Shown here: piece after piece, positions 7,539 to 13,428 of the stretch
How positions within the stretch are numbered: the first letter of the stretch is position 1
How the letters are laid out: every line of letters starts with the position of its first letter
Source of the DNA: Candidatus Woesearchaeota archaeon
Lineage (GTDB): Archaea > Nanobdellota > Nanobdellia > Woesearchaeales > WJKL01
DNA length: 17,668 nt
Assembly (NCBI GenBank): GCA_014729145.1
Contig: WJKL01000042.1
Span: 1-17,668 of the forward strand
Direction: 5' to 3'
Notes under the pieces: model-generated
Database searches by the model: none
The model's input: the letters and a program-made list of their open reading frames with translations, nothing else
Told to the model about the DNA's origin: nothing
Program-made: the position numbers and the translations under genes

Positions 7539-7580
7539 GCTGAACAAAACACTAAACTAATATTTGAGAACTTGTTCAGC
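7539..7580. repeat. 9-bp inverted repeat in intergenic region
   Basis: The arms gctgaacaa (7539-7547) and ttgttcagc (7572-7580) are perfect complements, separated by 24 bases. They sit between the divergent radical SAM and lipoprotein genes, about 72 bp before the lipoprotein start. The repeat could be an operator or an RNA hairpin; there is no T-run after it. Nothing else is apparent in 7499-7620. Confidence 0.5.
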
Positions 7581-7620
7581 TTGAGATGGAGCAAGAGATC
7601 ATTCTGGTTTTAATGGAAAG

Positions 7621-7629
7621 ATTATTATA
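7621..7629 (+). promoter_or_regulatory. TATA-like element of the 7652 lipoprotein gene
   Basis: The sequence attattata is centred about 27 bp before ATG 7652, at leaderless distance. The bases between contain only a weak purine-rich stretch (caggga), too close to the start to be a convincing ribosome binding site. Confidence 0.4.
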
Positions 7630-7651
7630 ATCAAGGTTATTCATCAGGGAT

Positions 7652-7909
7652 ATGAAAAGATTGATCTTTGCAGTTTTGGTGCTAGTCCTACTTGCTGGAT
7701 GCCAGATGCAGGATTCTTCAGATGTGTTGGATGATCCTCAAGAGGAATGCGCAAGAGTTGGAGGAGAATGGAAGACCTTTCCAAATACCTGTGTTGATTC
7801 CTGTGAATACAGGAGAGGGGATGCCCAGTTCTGCGGACAGGCACTGACAGAAGGATGCGAATGCGGAGCAAATAAATGCTGGGATGGAGAAACCTGTGTT
7901 AAAGAATAA
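7652..7909 (+). CDS. Small eight-cysteine lipoprotein
   Basis: This 85-aa exported protein has a signal peptide (MKRLIFAVLVLVLL) ending in a lipobox LAGC with lipid-attachment C17. The mature part has an acidic linker and then eight cysteines in the order C-GGxW-PNxC-VDSC-C-LTEGC-x-C-C-WxGxxC, between about residues 33 and 82. The same module recurs in the lipoprotein at 9661-10212 with almost identical spacing, so it is a genuine folded domain, presumably held by four disulfides or by metal. I do not know a function. An extracellular anchor, a protease-inhibitor-like knot or a metal scavenger are all possible. A 184-base gap with a strong inverted repeat follows. Its upstream region is shared with the divergent radical SAM gene. 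Confidence 0.85.
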   Translation: MKRLIFAVLVLVLLAGCQMQDSSDVLDDPQEECARVGGEWKTFPNTCVDSCEYRRGDAQFCGQALTEGCECGANKCWDGETCVKE

Positions 7910-7948
7910 ATTTTCAATAAATTCAACATCTCAATGCTCGTTGAAAGA

Positions 7949-7974
7949 CTTATGTTTTTTAGCAAAAACATAAG
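7949..7974. repeat. 11-bp perfect inverted repeat abutting the deaD TATA box
   Basis: The arms cttatgttttt (7949-7959) and aaaaacataag (7964-7974) pair perfectly around a 4-base loop, tagc. The right arm ends one base before the ctttataaa TATA element at 7975, where the BRE and regulator contacts lie. It may be an operator for deaD, or a terminator for the lipoprotein gene because the first arm ends in six T. Both roles are inference. Confidence 0.6.
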
Positions 7975-8099
7975 CTTTATAAAGGGGCAAGATTAGCTTA
8001 TACATATTAAATAGCATAGAGATAGATAAGAGAGAGCACTTGATAAATATCATTTTGCTTTTTCTATACTTAAGTGCTTAATAATCAGAGGTAATGAAA
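7975..8099 (+). promoter_or_regulatory. Promoter and structured 5' leader of the DEAD-box helicase gene
   Basis: The TATA element ctttataaa (7975-7983) predicts a start near 8005 and a leader of about 95 nt, unusually long beside the leaderless genes in this window. In the leader, agcactt (8035-8041) can pair with aagtgct (8072-8078), placing a stem directly before the ribosome binding site agaggtaatga (8087-8097). A temperature-sensitive stem or protein-bound leader would fit a cold-shock gene; long leaders are known for deaD in cold-adapted methanogens. The pairing is seen in the sequence, the regulation is inferred. Confidence 0.5.
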
Positions 8100-9284
8100 A
8101 TGAACAATAATTTTGAAGACCTTGGCTTAAGCCATGGAACATTAGCGACAATAAGAGGTATGGGATTTACAGAGCCCACTCAAATACAGGGAATGTCTAT
8201 ACCACATATTGTTTCAGGAAAAGACGTAATAGGAGAATCTGCAACCGGAAGCGGAAAAACACTTGCATTTGGGTGCGGAATCATAGAGAAGGTAGAGCAG
8301 GGAAAAGGACTCCAGGCTTTGATACTAACCCCTACAAGAGAACTTGCAGAGCAGGTAAAGGATTCACTTAATGATTTCTCAAAAAAGAAAAATTTGCATA
8401 TAATTTCTGTCTATGGGGGAGTTTCAATAAATCCTCAGATAGATAATCTTAGAAAATCAGAGGTTGTTGTTGCAACTCCAGGAAGATTATTAGACCATCT
8501 TGGAAGAGGGACAATCGACATGTCAAAGATAGGTGTATTAGTTCTTGATGAAGCAGACAGGATGTTTGACATGGGATTTATAGATGATGTCAAAAAGATA
8601 ATCAAAAGATGTCCAAAAGACAGGCAGACTTTGTTCTTCTCTGCTACGATATCAGGAAGAGTAAGAGAACTTGCCGAAGATTTTATGGATAAAAGAGAGA
8701 TAATCTCAGCAAAGAAGCAGGTTGACCCGAGCAAGCTTAAACAGGTATATTATGATGTTTCCAGGAATCTGAAACTGTCACTGCTTGTGCATCTTCTTAA
8801 ACAAGACAGATCAGGACTTTCAATGGTATTCTGTAATACAAGAAGAACAACTGAATTTGTAAGCAGAAACCTGAAGTCCAACAATATAGATGCTGTAGCT
8901 ATACATGGTGGGTTGACACAGAATAAGAGGATCAAGACTATAAAATCATTTAACAAAGGAAATGTAAATGTGCTTGTATGCACTGATGTTGCTGCAAGAG
9001 GTCTTGATATACCTGATGTTTCACACATATATAACTACGACATACCAGGAGACGCAAAAGACTATGTCCATAGGATAGGAAGGACTGCGAGAGCAGGAGA
9101 AGAAGGAAAGGCAGTAAATCTTTTAAGCGAAAGCGATCATGATAATTTTTCAAGAGTTCTTCAGGAATTCAGATCACTTAATATAAAAAAGGTAAAAAAG
9201 CCTTATATCAAAAAGATAAAGCCTGTTGTAAAAAGCAGAAGAAATCATTCTTCCAAAAGAAGAAGAAGACACAGGTATCACTGA
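8100..9284 (+). CDS. deaD: DEAD-box ATP-dependent RNA helicase
   Basis: This 394-aa protein is a DEAD-box helicase that unwinds short RNA duplexes, most often in ribosome assembly, mRNA decay or cold adaptation. From ATG 8100, the Q-motif region GFTEPTQIQ is at 22-30. Motif I ATGSGKT is at 48-54, PTRELA at 78-83, TPGR at 126-129, DEAD at 150-153 and SAT at 181-183. In the second RecA domain are VFCNTRRT, TDVAARGLD and HRIGRTAR (324-331). The last 35 residues are strongly basic (RRNHSSKRRRRHRYH) and likely bind RNA. An ATG at 8094 is in frame, but it sits inside the agaggtaatga Shine-Dalgarno site, so ATG 8100 with normal spacing is preferred. A CspA-like gene follows after 36 bases, forming a cold-shock pair. 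Confidence 0.95.
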   Translation: MNNNFEDLGLSHGTLATIRGMGFTEPTQIQGMSIPHIVSGKDVIGESATGSGKTLAFGCGIIEKVEQGKGLQALILTPTRELAEQVKDSLNDFSKKKNLHIISVYGGVSINPQIDNLRKSEVVVATPGRLLDHLGRGTIDMSKIGVLVLDEADRMFDMGFIDDVKKIIKRCPKDRQTLFFSATISGRVRELAEDFMDKREIISAKKQVDPSKLKQVYYDVSRNLKLSLLVHLLKQDRSGLSMVFCNTRRTTEFVSRNLKSNNIDAVAIHGGLTQNKRIKTIKSFNKGNVNVLVCTDVAARGLDIPDVSHIYNYDIPGDAKDYVHRIGRTARAGEEGKAVNLLSESDHDNFSRVLQEFRSLNIKKVKKPYIKKIKPVVKSRRNHSSKRRRRHRYH

Positions 9285-9320
9285 ATGAAATTCAAAATAT
9301 ATTTTTAAGGGGGTGAGAAA

Positions 9321-9515
9321 ATGAAAGGTACAGTTAAATTCTTTAATGCAATGAAAGGATACGGTTTTATAGCTGGAGAAGATGAAAAAGAGTATTTTGT
9401 TCATCAGTCAGCTTTAGAAGAAGGAACTTCATTAGATGAAGGAGATTCTGTTGAGTTTGAACCAACTGAAGGAGACAGAGGGCCAAAAGCAGAAAACGTC
9501 AAGAAAAGTGAGTAA
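9321..9515 (+). CDS. Cold-shock domain protein, CspA family
   Basis: This 64-aa single cold-shock domain is a five-stranded OB barrel that binds single-stranded RNA and melts secondary structure. It begins MKGTVKFFNAMKGYGFI, contains RNP1 as KGYGFIAG (residues 13-20; Tyr in place of the more common Phe) and RNP2 as YFVHQS (about 30-35), and ends with the strand GPKAENVKK. A perfect Shine-Dalgarno site (gggggtga, 9309-9316) precedes ATG 9321. It follows the DEAD-box helicase in the same direction with a 36-base gap that also has an AT-rich possible promoter (aaaatatattttt). CspA-type proteins are common in bacteria and patchy in archaea, so ancestral transfer from bacteria is possible. The T-run at 9553 ends the unit. 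Confidence 0.95.
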   Translation: MKGTVKFFNAMKGYGFIAGEDEKEYFVHQSALEEGTSLDEGDSVEFEPTEGDRGPKAENVKKSE

Positions 9516-9552
9516 GATTTCTAATCAAATTTTATGTTTCACGTTAATTTAA

Positions 9553-9577
9553 TTTCTTTTTTTTATTTTTTTTTATT
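9553..9577 (+). terminator. T-run terminator after the cold-shock gene
   Basis: Eight- and nine-base T runs, interrupted by single A bases, begin 38 bases after the stop codon. They match the archaeal intrinsic terminator. The rest of 9516-9660 shows no gene. Confidence 0.6.
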
Positions 9578-9660
9578 AAAATTCTATTTATTTTCACTTG
9601 GATAGGCTTGAATTACCAAGACTATTTTATTTTTTTTGCTATCGCTTTTTAATCTTAAGA

Positions 9661-10212
9661 TTATTCAACCACAATCAAACCTCTTGTATCAGAATAAAGG
9701 CTTCTGATCGTAAAGTTTCCTGTCTCGTTGAACTGATATTCCCAGTAATCTTCAGGATCGACATTTGGGCTTTCAACTATGACGTCTTCAGGCTCTACAA
9801 TATCAACTTTCTGCCTGTATATTGCTATCTTATTAAGGAATTCCTCCTGGTTATTGTAAAATCTTACCTTATCATTTCTTTTTATCTGCATTGTTAATGG
9901 GTCTATGGTCTCCTGCTTTGTAAAGTTTATCTTGTGTATTTCAATATCTTCTGTCATCTGCTGTTCTGTTTCTTCGGTTTCAAGCATCTCACATCCAGTG
10001 CCGTTCCAGCACATTTCCTGACCACAGTCGCATCCTTCTGTTAATACCTGGGCACACATCATTCCATCTCTTTGGCTTTCACAGGAATCTACACATGCAT
10101 TAGGCATCTGTTTCCATTTACCTCCTGCTTTTTCACAGATATCTTCTCTACTCATCTTACAACCCGATATCAACACAACAATCAAACAAATTACTGCAAT
10201 TAATCTTTTCAT
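9661..10212 (-). CDS. Lipoprotein with eight-cysteine module and degenerate cupredoxin-like domain
   Basis: This 183-aa exported protein has a signal peptide (MKRLIAVICLIVVL) and lipobox LISGC with lipidated C18. Residues 26-74 repeat the eight-cysteine module of the 7652 gene (PNxCVDSC, LTEGCxCG, CWxGxxC all shared). A Glu/Gln/Thr linker follows. Residues about 90-183 look like a cupredoxin beta-sandwich: EIHKINFTKQ, then MQIKRNDKVRFYNN, then YWEYQFNETGNFTIRS and a closing GLIVVE. The His, Cys, His and Met copper ligands expected in the ligand loops are absent, so it should not bind copper as a type 1 centre. A ggtggt ribosome binding site precedes ATG 10212, and the gene is the last of a minus-strand series, 23 bases after SOD. 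Its ending lies about 80 bases from the cold-shock terminator. Confidence 0.85.
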   Translation of the reverse strand: MKRLIAVICLIVVLISGCKMSREDICEKAGGKWKQMPNACVDSCESQRDGMMCAQVLTEGCDCGQEMCWNGTGCEMLETEETEQQMTEDIEIHKINFTKQETIDPLTMQIKRNDKVRFYNNQEEFLNKIAIYRQKVDIVEPEDVIVESPNVDPEDYWEYQFNETGNFTIRSLYSDTRGLIVVE

Positions 10213-10235
10213 ATTACCACCTTGTTTATTTTCAT

Positions 10236-10802
10236 TTATTTTTTATTATATTTCTCAAATCTTTCTTCAATTGGCTTCCAATTAAGATTATTGAAAAACG
10301 CTTCAATATATTTGCTTTTGTCTGGACCATAGTCAAAATAATAAGCATGCTCCCATAAGTCTATTGCTAAGATTGGTGAAGCAGACCAAACAGCCCCCTG
10401 ATCGTGAAAGTCAACAGCGTAGTTGTGAAGTTTGTGGTCTTTCCAATCATAGCAAAGAAGAACCCAGCCTCTTGCAGCTTTTGTACATGCAAGAAATCTT
10501 TTTTTCCATTTTGCAAAGCTTCCAAAGTCTTCCTTGATCTTTTTCATCAAATTTCCTTTTGGCTCTCCACCTTTTCCTCCAAGATGGCTAAAATAAGTTT
10601 CATGCAGGACCTGGCCTGATGCATTATGGGTCTCTCCTTTCTTGTTTCCTCTGTTTATATCTCCTTTTGCCAATCCTTTCTCTATCTTGTTTCTTCCTTT
10701 TACATATCCTTTGTAGTGTTTTTCAAAATGATATGTTATCTGTTTTTTAGATATACCTTTTAATTTATCTGGATTAAAAGGCATCTTTATTGGTTTGTGC
10801 AT
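10236..10802 (-). CDS. sod: Fe/Mn superoxide dismutase
   Basis: This 188-aa enzyme converts superoxide to oxygen and hydrogen peroxide. The metal ligands are recognisable: H25 in the helical hairpin (HFEKHYKGYV), H67 in NASGQVLHETYF, and D148 and H152 in AIDLWEHAYYFDY. The gateway Tyr33 and His29 are also present. Whether iron or manganese is used cannot be told; HDQGAVW (133-139) lies where the metal-tuning residues vary. No signal peptide is seen, so it is cytosolic. I chose ATG 10802 over an upstream in-frame ATG (10835), because the latter would overlap the previous gene by 32 bases and a good Shine-Dalgarno site (aggtga) lies 8 bases before 10802. It follows the LigD-type phosphoesterase gene with a 1-base gap and is probably translated with it. 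Confidence 0.95.
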   Translation of the reverse strand: MHKPIKMPFNPDKLKGISKKQITYHFEKHYKGYVKGRNKIEKGLAKGDINRGNKKGETHNASGQVLHETYFSHLGGKGGEPKGNLMKKIKEDFGSFAKWKKRFLACTKAARGWVLLCYDWKDHKLHNYAVDFHDQGAVWSASPILAIDLWEHAYYFDYGPDKSKYIEAFFNNLNWKPIEERFEKYNKK

Positions 10803-10803
10803 T

Positions 10804-11382
10804 TTATTTTTCACCTTTTTTTTCTTCTTTTTCAATCTGTTTTAGTGTTTTTTTGCTCTTTACAGACTTTTTTTTGTTCAGTATATTCACTCTTTTGTCA
10901 GCTTTATCATCATCCTGCTTGACAAGAAGCCATTTGTTTTTCCTGAACCTGTTCAATGACCATCCGCCTTTTAGTTTTTTCCCATTTAGCTTGAATGAGA
11001 TATGTCCATGCCTGAAGCCTTTTTCTGCTGACAATGATTTTTCATCTTTTTCAGTTGTATTCTTGTATGTTCCCTTATCCCAGATCATTACTGTTCCAGC
11101 TCCATATTGGCCTTCAGGGATGACTCCTTCAAAGTTTGCATAGTCAACAGGATGATCTTCTGTCTCTATTGCAAGCCTTTTGTCCTCTGGATTCAAAGAA
11201 GGGCCTTTTGGAACTGCCCATGATTTTAACACACTGCCTATCTCCAGCCTGAAGTCGTAATGCAGATTTCTTGCATCGTGTTTTTGTACAACAAAGATAG
11301 GGTTTCTGTGCTTTTTCTTTTTTGCCTTTGGCTCAGGAGTCCTGCTGAACTTTCTTTTTTCTTTATATTTTTTTAAGGTCAT
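10804..11382 (-). CDS. Stand-alone LigD-type 3'-phosphoesterase
   Basis: This 192-aa protein is the phosphoesterase module known from bacterial LigD, which trims 3'-phosphate and 3'-ribonucleotide ends so that breaks can be sealed. The signature segment from FVVQKHDARNLHYDFRLE onward carries the catalytic residues H35, H41 and D43. SWAVPKGPS and ETEDHPVDYANFEG (H77) follow, then GVIPEGQYGAG. Residues 120-160 close the barrel (HGHISFKLNGKKLKGGWSL). Both ends are Lys-rich and probably bind DNA. There is no ligase or primase module in the same reading frame. A GTG start at 11394 is in frame, but it forms part of a gtgat ribosome binding site placed for ATG 11382. The gene lies directly between a short-chain dehydrogenase and SOD, a context that suggests repair of oxidised or nicked DNA. 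Confidence 0.92.
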   Translation of the reverse strand: MTLKKYKEKRKFSRTPEPKAKKKKHRNPIFVVQKHDARNLHYDFRLEIGSVLKSWAVPKGPSLNPEDKRLAIETEDHPVDYANFEGVIPEGQYGAGTVMIWDKGTYKNTTEKDEKSLSAEKGFRHGHISFKLNGKKLKGGWSLNRFRKNKWLLVKQDDDKADKRVNILNKKKSVKSKKTLKQIEKEEKKGEK

Positions 11383-11395
11383 CTTTTTTATCACG

Positions 11396-12148
11396 TTACT
11401 GGCTTATCCAGCCGCCGTCTACAACTAAAGTATGACCTGTTACATAATCTGATTCTTTTGATGCGAGATATAATGCAGCATTTCCTATCTCTTTAGGTTT
11501 ACCCATTCTGTGGAGAGGAATTGCAGCAAGGGTCTGCTTGTATTGTTTTTTGTTTTTTTTGATAAAAGAAGTCATCGGAGTGTCAATCGCTCCTGGAGCG
11601 ATCGCATTTACATTTATATTGTGCTCTGCAAATTCCAGAGCCATTTCTTTGGTCATTGTTATTATTCCGCCTTTTGCAGCGCAGTAAGAGCTTGCCTGAG
11701 GATAACCAATTAATCCGGCAATAGATGCGATATTGATGATATTTCCTTTTGTTTTTTTCAGCTCTTTTAATGCTGTTTTTGAGCAGAGAAATACTCCTTT
11801 AAGATTTATGTCTATCAATTTATCCCAGTCTTCTTCATTTTGTTTTTCAACCGGTTTTTGAAAGAAGATTCCTGCATTATTTACTAATATATCAAGCTTG
11901 TTGAATTTTTTTACTGTCTCTTTTATCAGTTTTTGAACTTCCTCTTTGTCTGAAACATCACATTTGAATCCCAATGTCTTTACTTTGTATTTTTCTGCAA
12001 TCTTTTTTGCTGTTTTTTCGCAGTCTTTTTGGTTAATGTCAGAAATGACAACTTTTGCTCCTGCTTGAGCAAGTTTTTCAGCAATACCTTTTCCTATACC
12101 TCTTCGAGAGCCTGTAATGATAGCAACTTTGTTTTTTAATTTAAACAT
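11396..12148 (-). CDS. Short-chain dehydrogenase/reductase, FabG-like
   Basis: This 250-aa classical SDR is an NAD(P)-dependent oxidoreductase, cytosolic. It has TGSRRGIG (12-19) for the dinucleotide, D37 at the end of strand 2 (suggests NAD preference), NNAG (90-93), N115, and the catalytic set S142, Y155, K159 (YCAAK). The C-terminal part (INVNAIAPGAIDTPM, SDYVTGHTLVVDGGW) is the usual SDR ending. Substrate cannot be named: ketoacyl, sugar or polyol reduction are all plausible. ATG 12148 is preceded by a ggaggg ribosome binding site that lies inside a duplicated segment: the first 50 bases of this gene exist again 100 bases upstream (see repeat). It is part of the minus-strand series that continues into the phosphoesterase and SOD genes. 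Confidence 0.93.
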   Translation of the reverse strand: MFKLKNKVAIITGSRRGIGKGIAEKLAQAGAKVVISDINQKDCEKTAKKIAEKYKVKTLGFKCDVSDKEEVQKLIKETVKKFNKLDILVNNAGIFFQKPVEKQNEEDWDKLIDINLKGVFLCSKTALKELKKTKGNIINIASIAGLIGYPQASSYCAAKGGIITMTKEMALEFAEHNINVNAIAPGAIDTPMTSFIKKNKKQYKQTLAAIPLHRMGKPKEIGNAALYLASKESDYVTGHTLVVDGGWISQ

Positions 12149-12251
12149 TTTCTACCCTCCAGCTTGAGAAGAGACCAGTAAATCTTGAATTTACGCTGCC
12201 TCTTCGAGAGCCTGTAATGATAGCAACTTTGTTTTTTAATTTAAACATTTT
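12099..12251. repeat. 53-bp perfect direct repeat with 100-bp offset
   Basis: Bases 12099-12151 and 12199-12251 are identical over 53 bases, with no mismatch seen. The copies are separated by a 47-base spacer (12152-12198) that contains a small hairpin (gtaaat / atttac). The left copy is the start of the short-chain dehydrogenase gene. The right copy therefore carries a duplicate ATG and the first 16 codons. The event added exactly 100 bp, as in a recent template switch, a tandem duplication with decay, or an assembly error. No target-site duplications or transposase are present. Confidence 0.92.
12141..12248 (-). pseudogene. Truncated 5' copy of the short-chain dehydrogenase gene (35-codon upstream ORF)
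   Basis: The upstream repeat copy keeps an aaggtga ribosome binding site and ATG 12248. It reads MFKLKNKVAIITGSRRG, as the full gene does, then runs into spacer-coded residues (SVNSRFTGLFSSWRVENV) and stops at TAA 12141-12143. That stop lies just inside the true dehydrogenase gene, so the ORF overlaps the real start codon by 8 bases. It is best seen as a duplication remnant. If transcribed it could also act as a leader ORF that couples translation to the real start. No separate function is suggested. Confidence 0.7.
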
Positions 12252-12260
12252 TTCACCTTC

Positions 12261-12386
12261 TTATTTTGAATGTTTTTTTGCAAGATAAGCTTTATACGCT
12301 TTCATTGCAGCTTTTTTTGTGTTATACATGCATTTCCCAGAGCCAATTCTCCATTTTCCATTTGAGCATTTTCTAACCGGCATCAT
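12261..12386 (-). CDS. Small basic protein (41 aa), unknown function
   Basis: This short gene starts with ATG 12386, whose ATGA overlaps the stop codon of the dehydrogenase gene, and a gggtgat ribosome binding site lies inside the end of that gene. The protein begins MMPVRKCSNGKWRIGSGKCM and continues with YNTKKAAMKAYKAYLAKKHSK. It has two cysteines (C7, C19), a Gly/Trp-rich strand-turn segment, then a basic helix. Small proteins of this MPVRKxxxGKWRxGxxG style exist in phages and marine microbes as I recall, but I cannot name a function. ATG 12383 is an equally plausible start. Tight coupling to its neighbour argues that it is real and expressed. Confidence 0.75.
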   Translation of the reverse strand: MMPVRKCSNGKWRIGSGKCMYNTKKAAMKAYKAYLAKKHSK

Positions 12387-13378
12387 ATCACCCTGTTTTT
12401 TGTTTTTTTATTCAAGAATGCTTTGATATTTTTAATTGTTGCATCAAGAATCCTATATAGAGATTCTTTGCTGTTGAAAGCATTATGAGGAGTTATGTAA
12501 ACATTTGGTTTTCTCAGAAGGACATTGTCCTGGAGCACATTTTTTAGATCACAATCTTCCAGGAATTCAGGATGCAATAGTGCTTTTTCTTCTTTTATAT
12601 AACATTCTCCTTCTAATACATCAAGACCTGCGTAAGCAACTTTGTTTTTGTTCAATGCTTTTATCAGTGCTTCTGTATCGACTATCCCTCCCCTTGATGT
12701 GTTTATCAAGATTACCCCCTTTTTGCACATTTTTAATGATTTATTATTAATCATATGGTGGGTGTGTTTGTTTTCAGGAACATGCAAAGAAATTATGTCT
12801 GATTTTTTTAACAGGGTGTTTAAAGAAGAATATTTAAAGCCTATTTTTTTTGCAAGTTTTGTGTTTTTGTTTACATCATAAACAAGTACATCCATCTCAA
12901 ATCCTTTTGCAATCCTTGCAACGTGCTGTCCAATATCACCGCAGCCTATAATCCCTATAGTTTTGTCTTTTAAATCAAATCCTTTTAACCTTTTTAGTCT
13001 GAAATCCCCTTTTCTGGTCTGGTTTATTGATTCATATATTTTTCTTGAAATATTTAAGATTAAAGCAAAGGTATGCTCTGCAACAGTATTTTCTCCGTAG
13101 TTTGGAACATTGCAGACAGTAATTTTTCTTTTTTTGCATTCTTTTAAATCAATATGGTCAAATCCTGTTGATCTTGTTGTAACCAACTTCAATTTAGGCA
13201 TCATATCAAGAATTTCTTTGTTAACTTTGGAATATATGAAAACAGCAAGAACATCTGCATCTTTCACAACATTCTTTTTTGTAAGCTTATCTTTTGAGAA
13301 AACTAATTTGTGTTTCTTTAAAGCTTTTTTTAGAATAGGGATTGTCCAATTTTCAAGTTCATAAAATGCTATTTTCAT
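12383..13378 (-). CDS. D-isomer-specific 2-hydroxyacid dehydrogenase (D-lactate dehydrogenase-like)
   Basis: This 331-aa NAD-dependent enzyme reduces 2-keto acids to D-2-hydroxy acids such as pyruvate to D-lactate. The substrate domain includes TTRSTGFDHID and NVPNYGENTVAEHTFALIL. The nucleotide-binding fold begins IGIIGCGDIGQHVA (GxGxxG at 145-150) with D168 (YDV), which points to NAD rather than NADP. The catalytic triad is R229 (NTSRGGIVD), E256 (DVLE) and H298 (TPHNA). The long insertion between E256 and H298 (KEEKALLHPEFL) is typical of the D-lactate dehydrogenase branch rather than of phosphoglycerate or glyoxylate enzymes. It has its own TATA box and gaggctgat ribosome binding site, and its stop overlaps the start of the 41-aa gene. 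Exact substrate not proven. Confidence 0.93.
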   Translation of the reverse strand: MKIAFYELENWTIPILKKALKKHKLVFSKDKLTKKNVVKDADVLAVFIYSKVNKEILDMMPKLKLVTTRSTGFDHIDLKECKKRKITVCNVPNYGENTVAEHTFALILNISRKIYESINQTRKGDFRLKRLKGFDLKDKTIGIIGCGDIGQHVARIAKGFEMDVLVYDVNKNTKLAKKIGFKYSSLNTLLKKSDIISLHVPENKHTHHMINNKSLKMCKKGVILINTSRGGIVDTEALIKALNKNKVAYAGLDVLEGECYIKEEKALLHPEFLEDCDLKNVLQDNVLLRKPNVYITPHNAFNSKESLYRILDATIKNIKAFLNKKTKNRVI

Positions 13379-13381
13379 ACT

Positions 13382-13424
13382 ATCAGCCTCTTTTTCATAA
13401 TATTTACATGCTGTGTTTAAATAT
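13382..13424 (-). promoter_or_regulatory. Internal promoter and ribosome binding site of the D-hydroxyacid dehydrogenase gene
   Basis: On the minus strand a TATA-like catatttaaac (about 13414-13424) is followed by gaggctgat (13382-13390), a near match to the anti-Shine-Dalgarno complement, just before ATG 13378. No T-run terminator separates it from copA, so read-through from the copper operon is also possible. Confidence 0.45.
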
Positions 13425-13428
13425 GTTC

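Noticed and set aside
7588..7629. Short ORF ATGGAGCAAGAG... of about 14 codons upstream of the lipoprotein gene
   Set aside because: It has no ribosome binding site, is too short to support, and its end overlaps the likely TATA element.
9598..9897. Plus-strand open frame after the cold-shock gene
   Set aside because: It has no ribosome binding site, starts after a T-run terminator and mostly overlaps the lipoprotein gene on the other strand.
10803..10835. N-terminal extension MKKKKKKVKNK of superoxide dismutase
   Set aside because: Using ATG 10835 would make the gene overlap the phosphoesterase by 32 bases; the Shine-Dalgarno site lies inside that stretch and points to ATG 10802.
12152..12198. 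Spacer of the 53-bp direct repeat as an insertion sequence or CRISPR spacer
   Set aside because: There are only two repeat copies, no transposase and no inverted ends; the repeats are simply gene sequence, so neither label fits.
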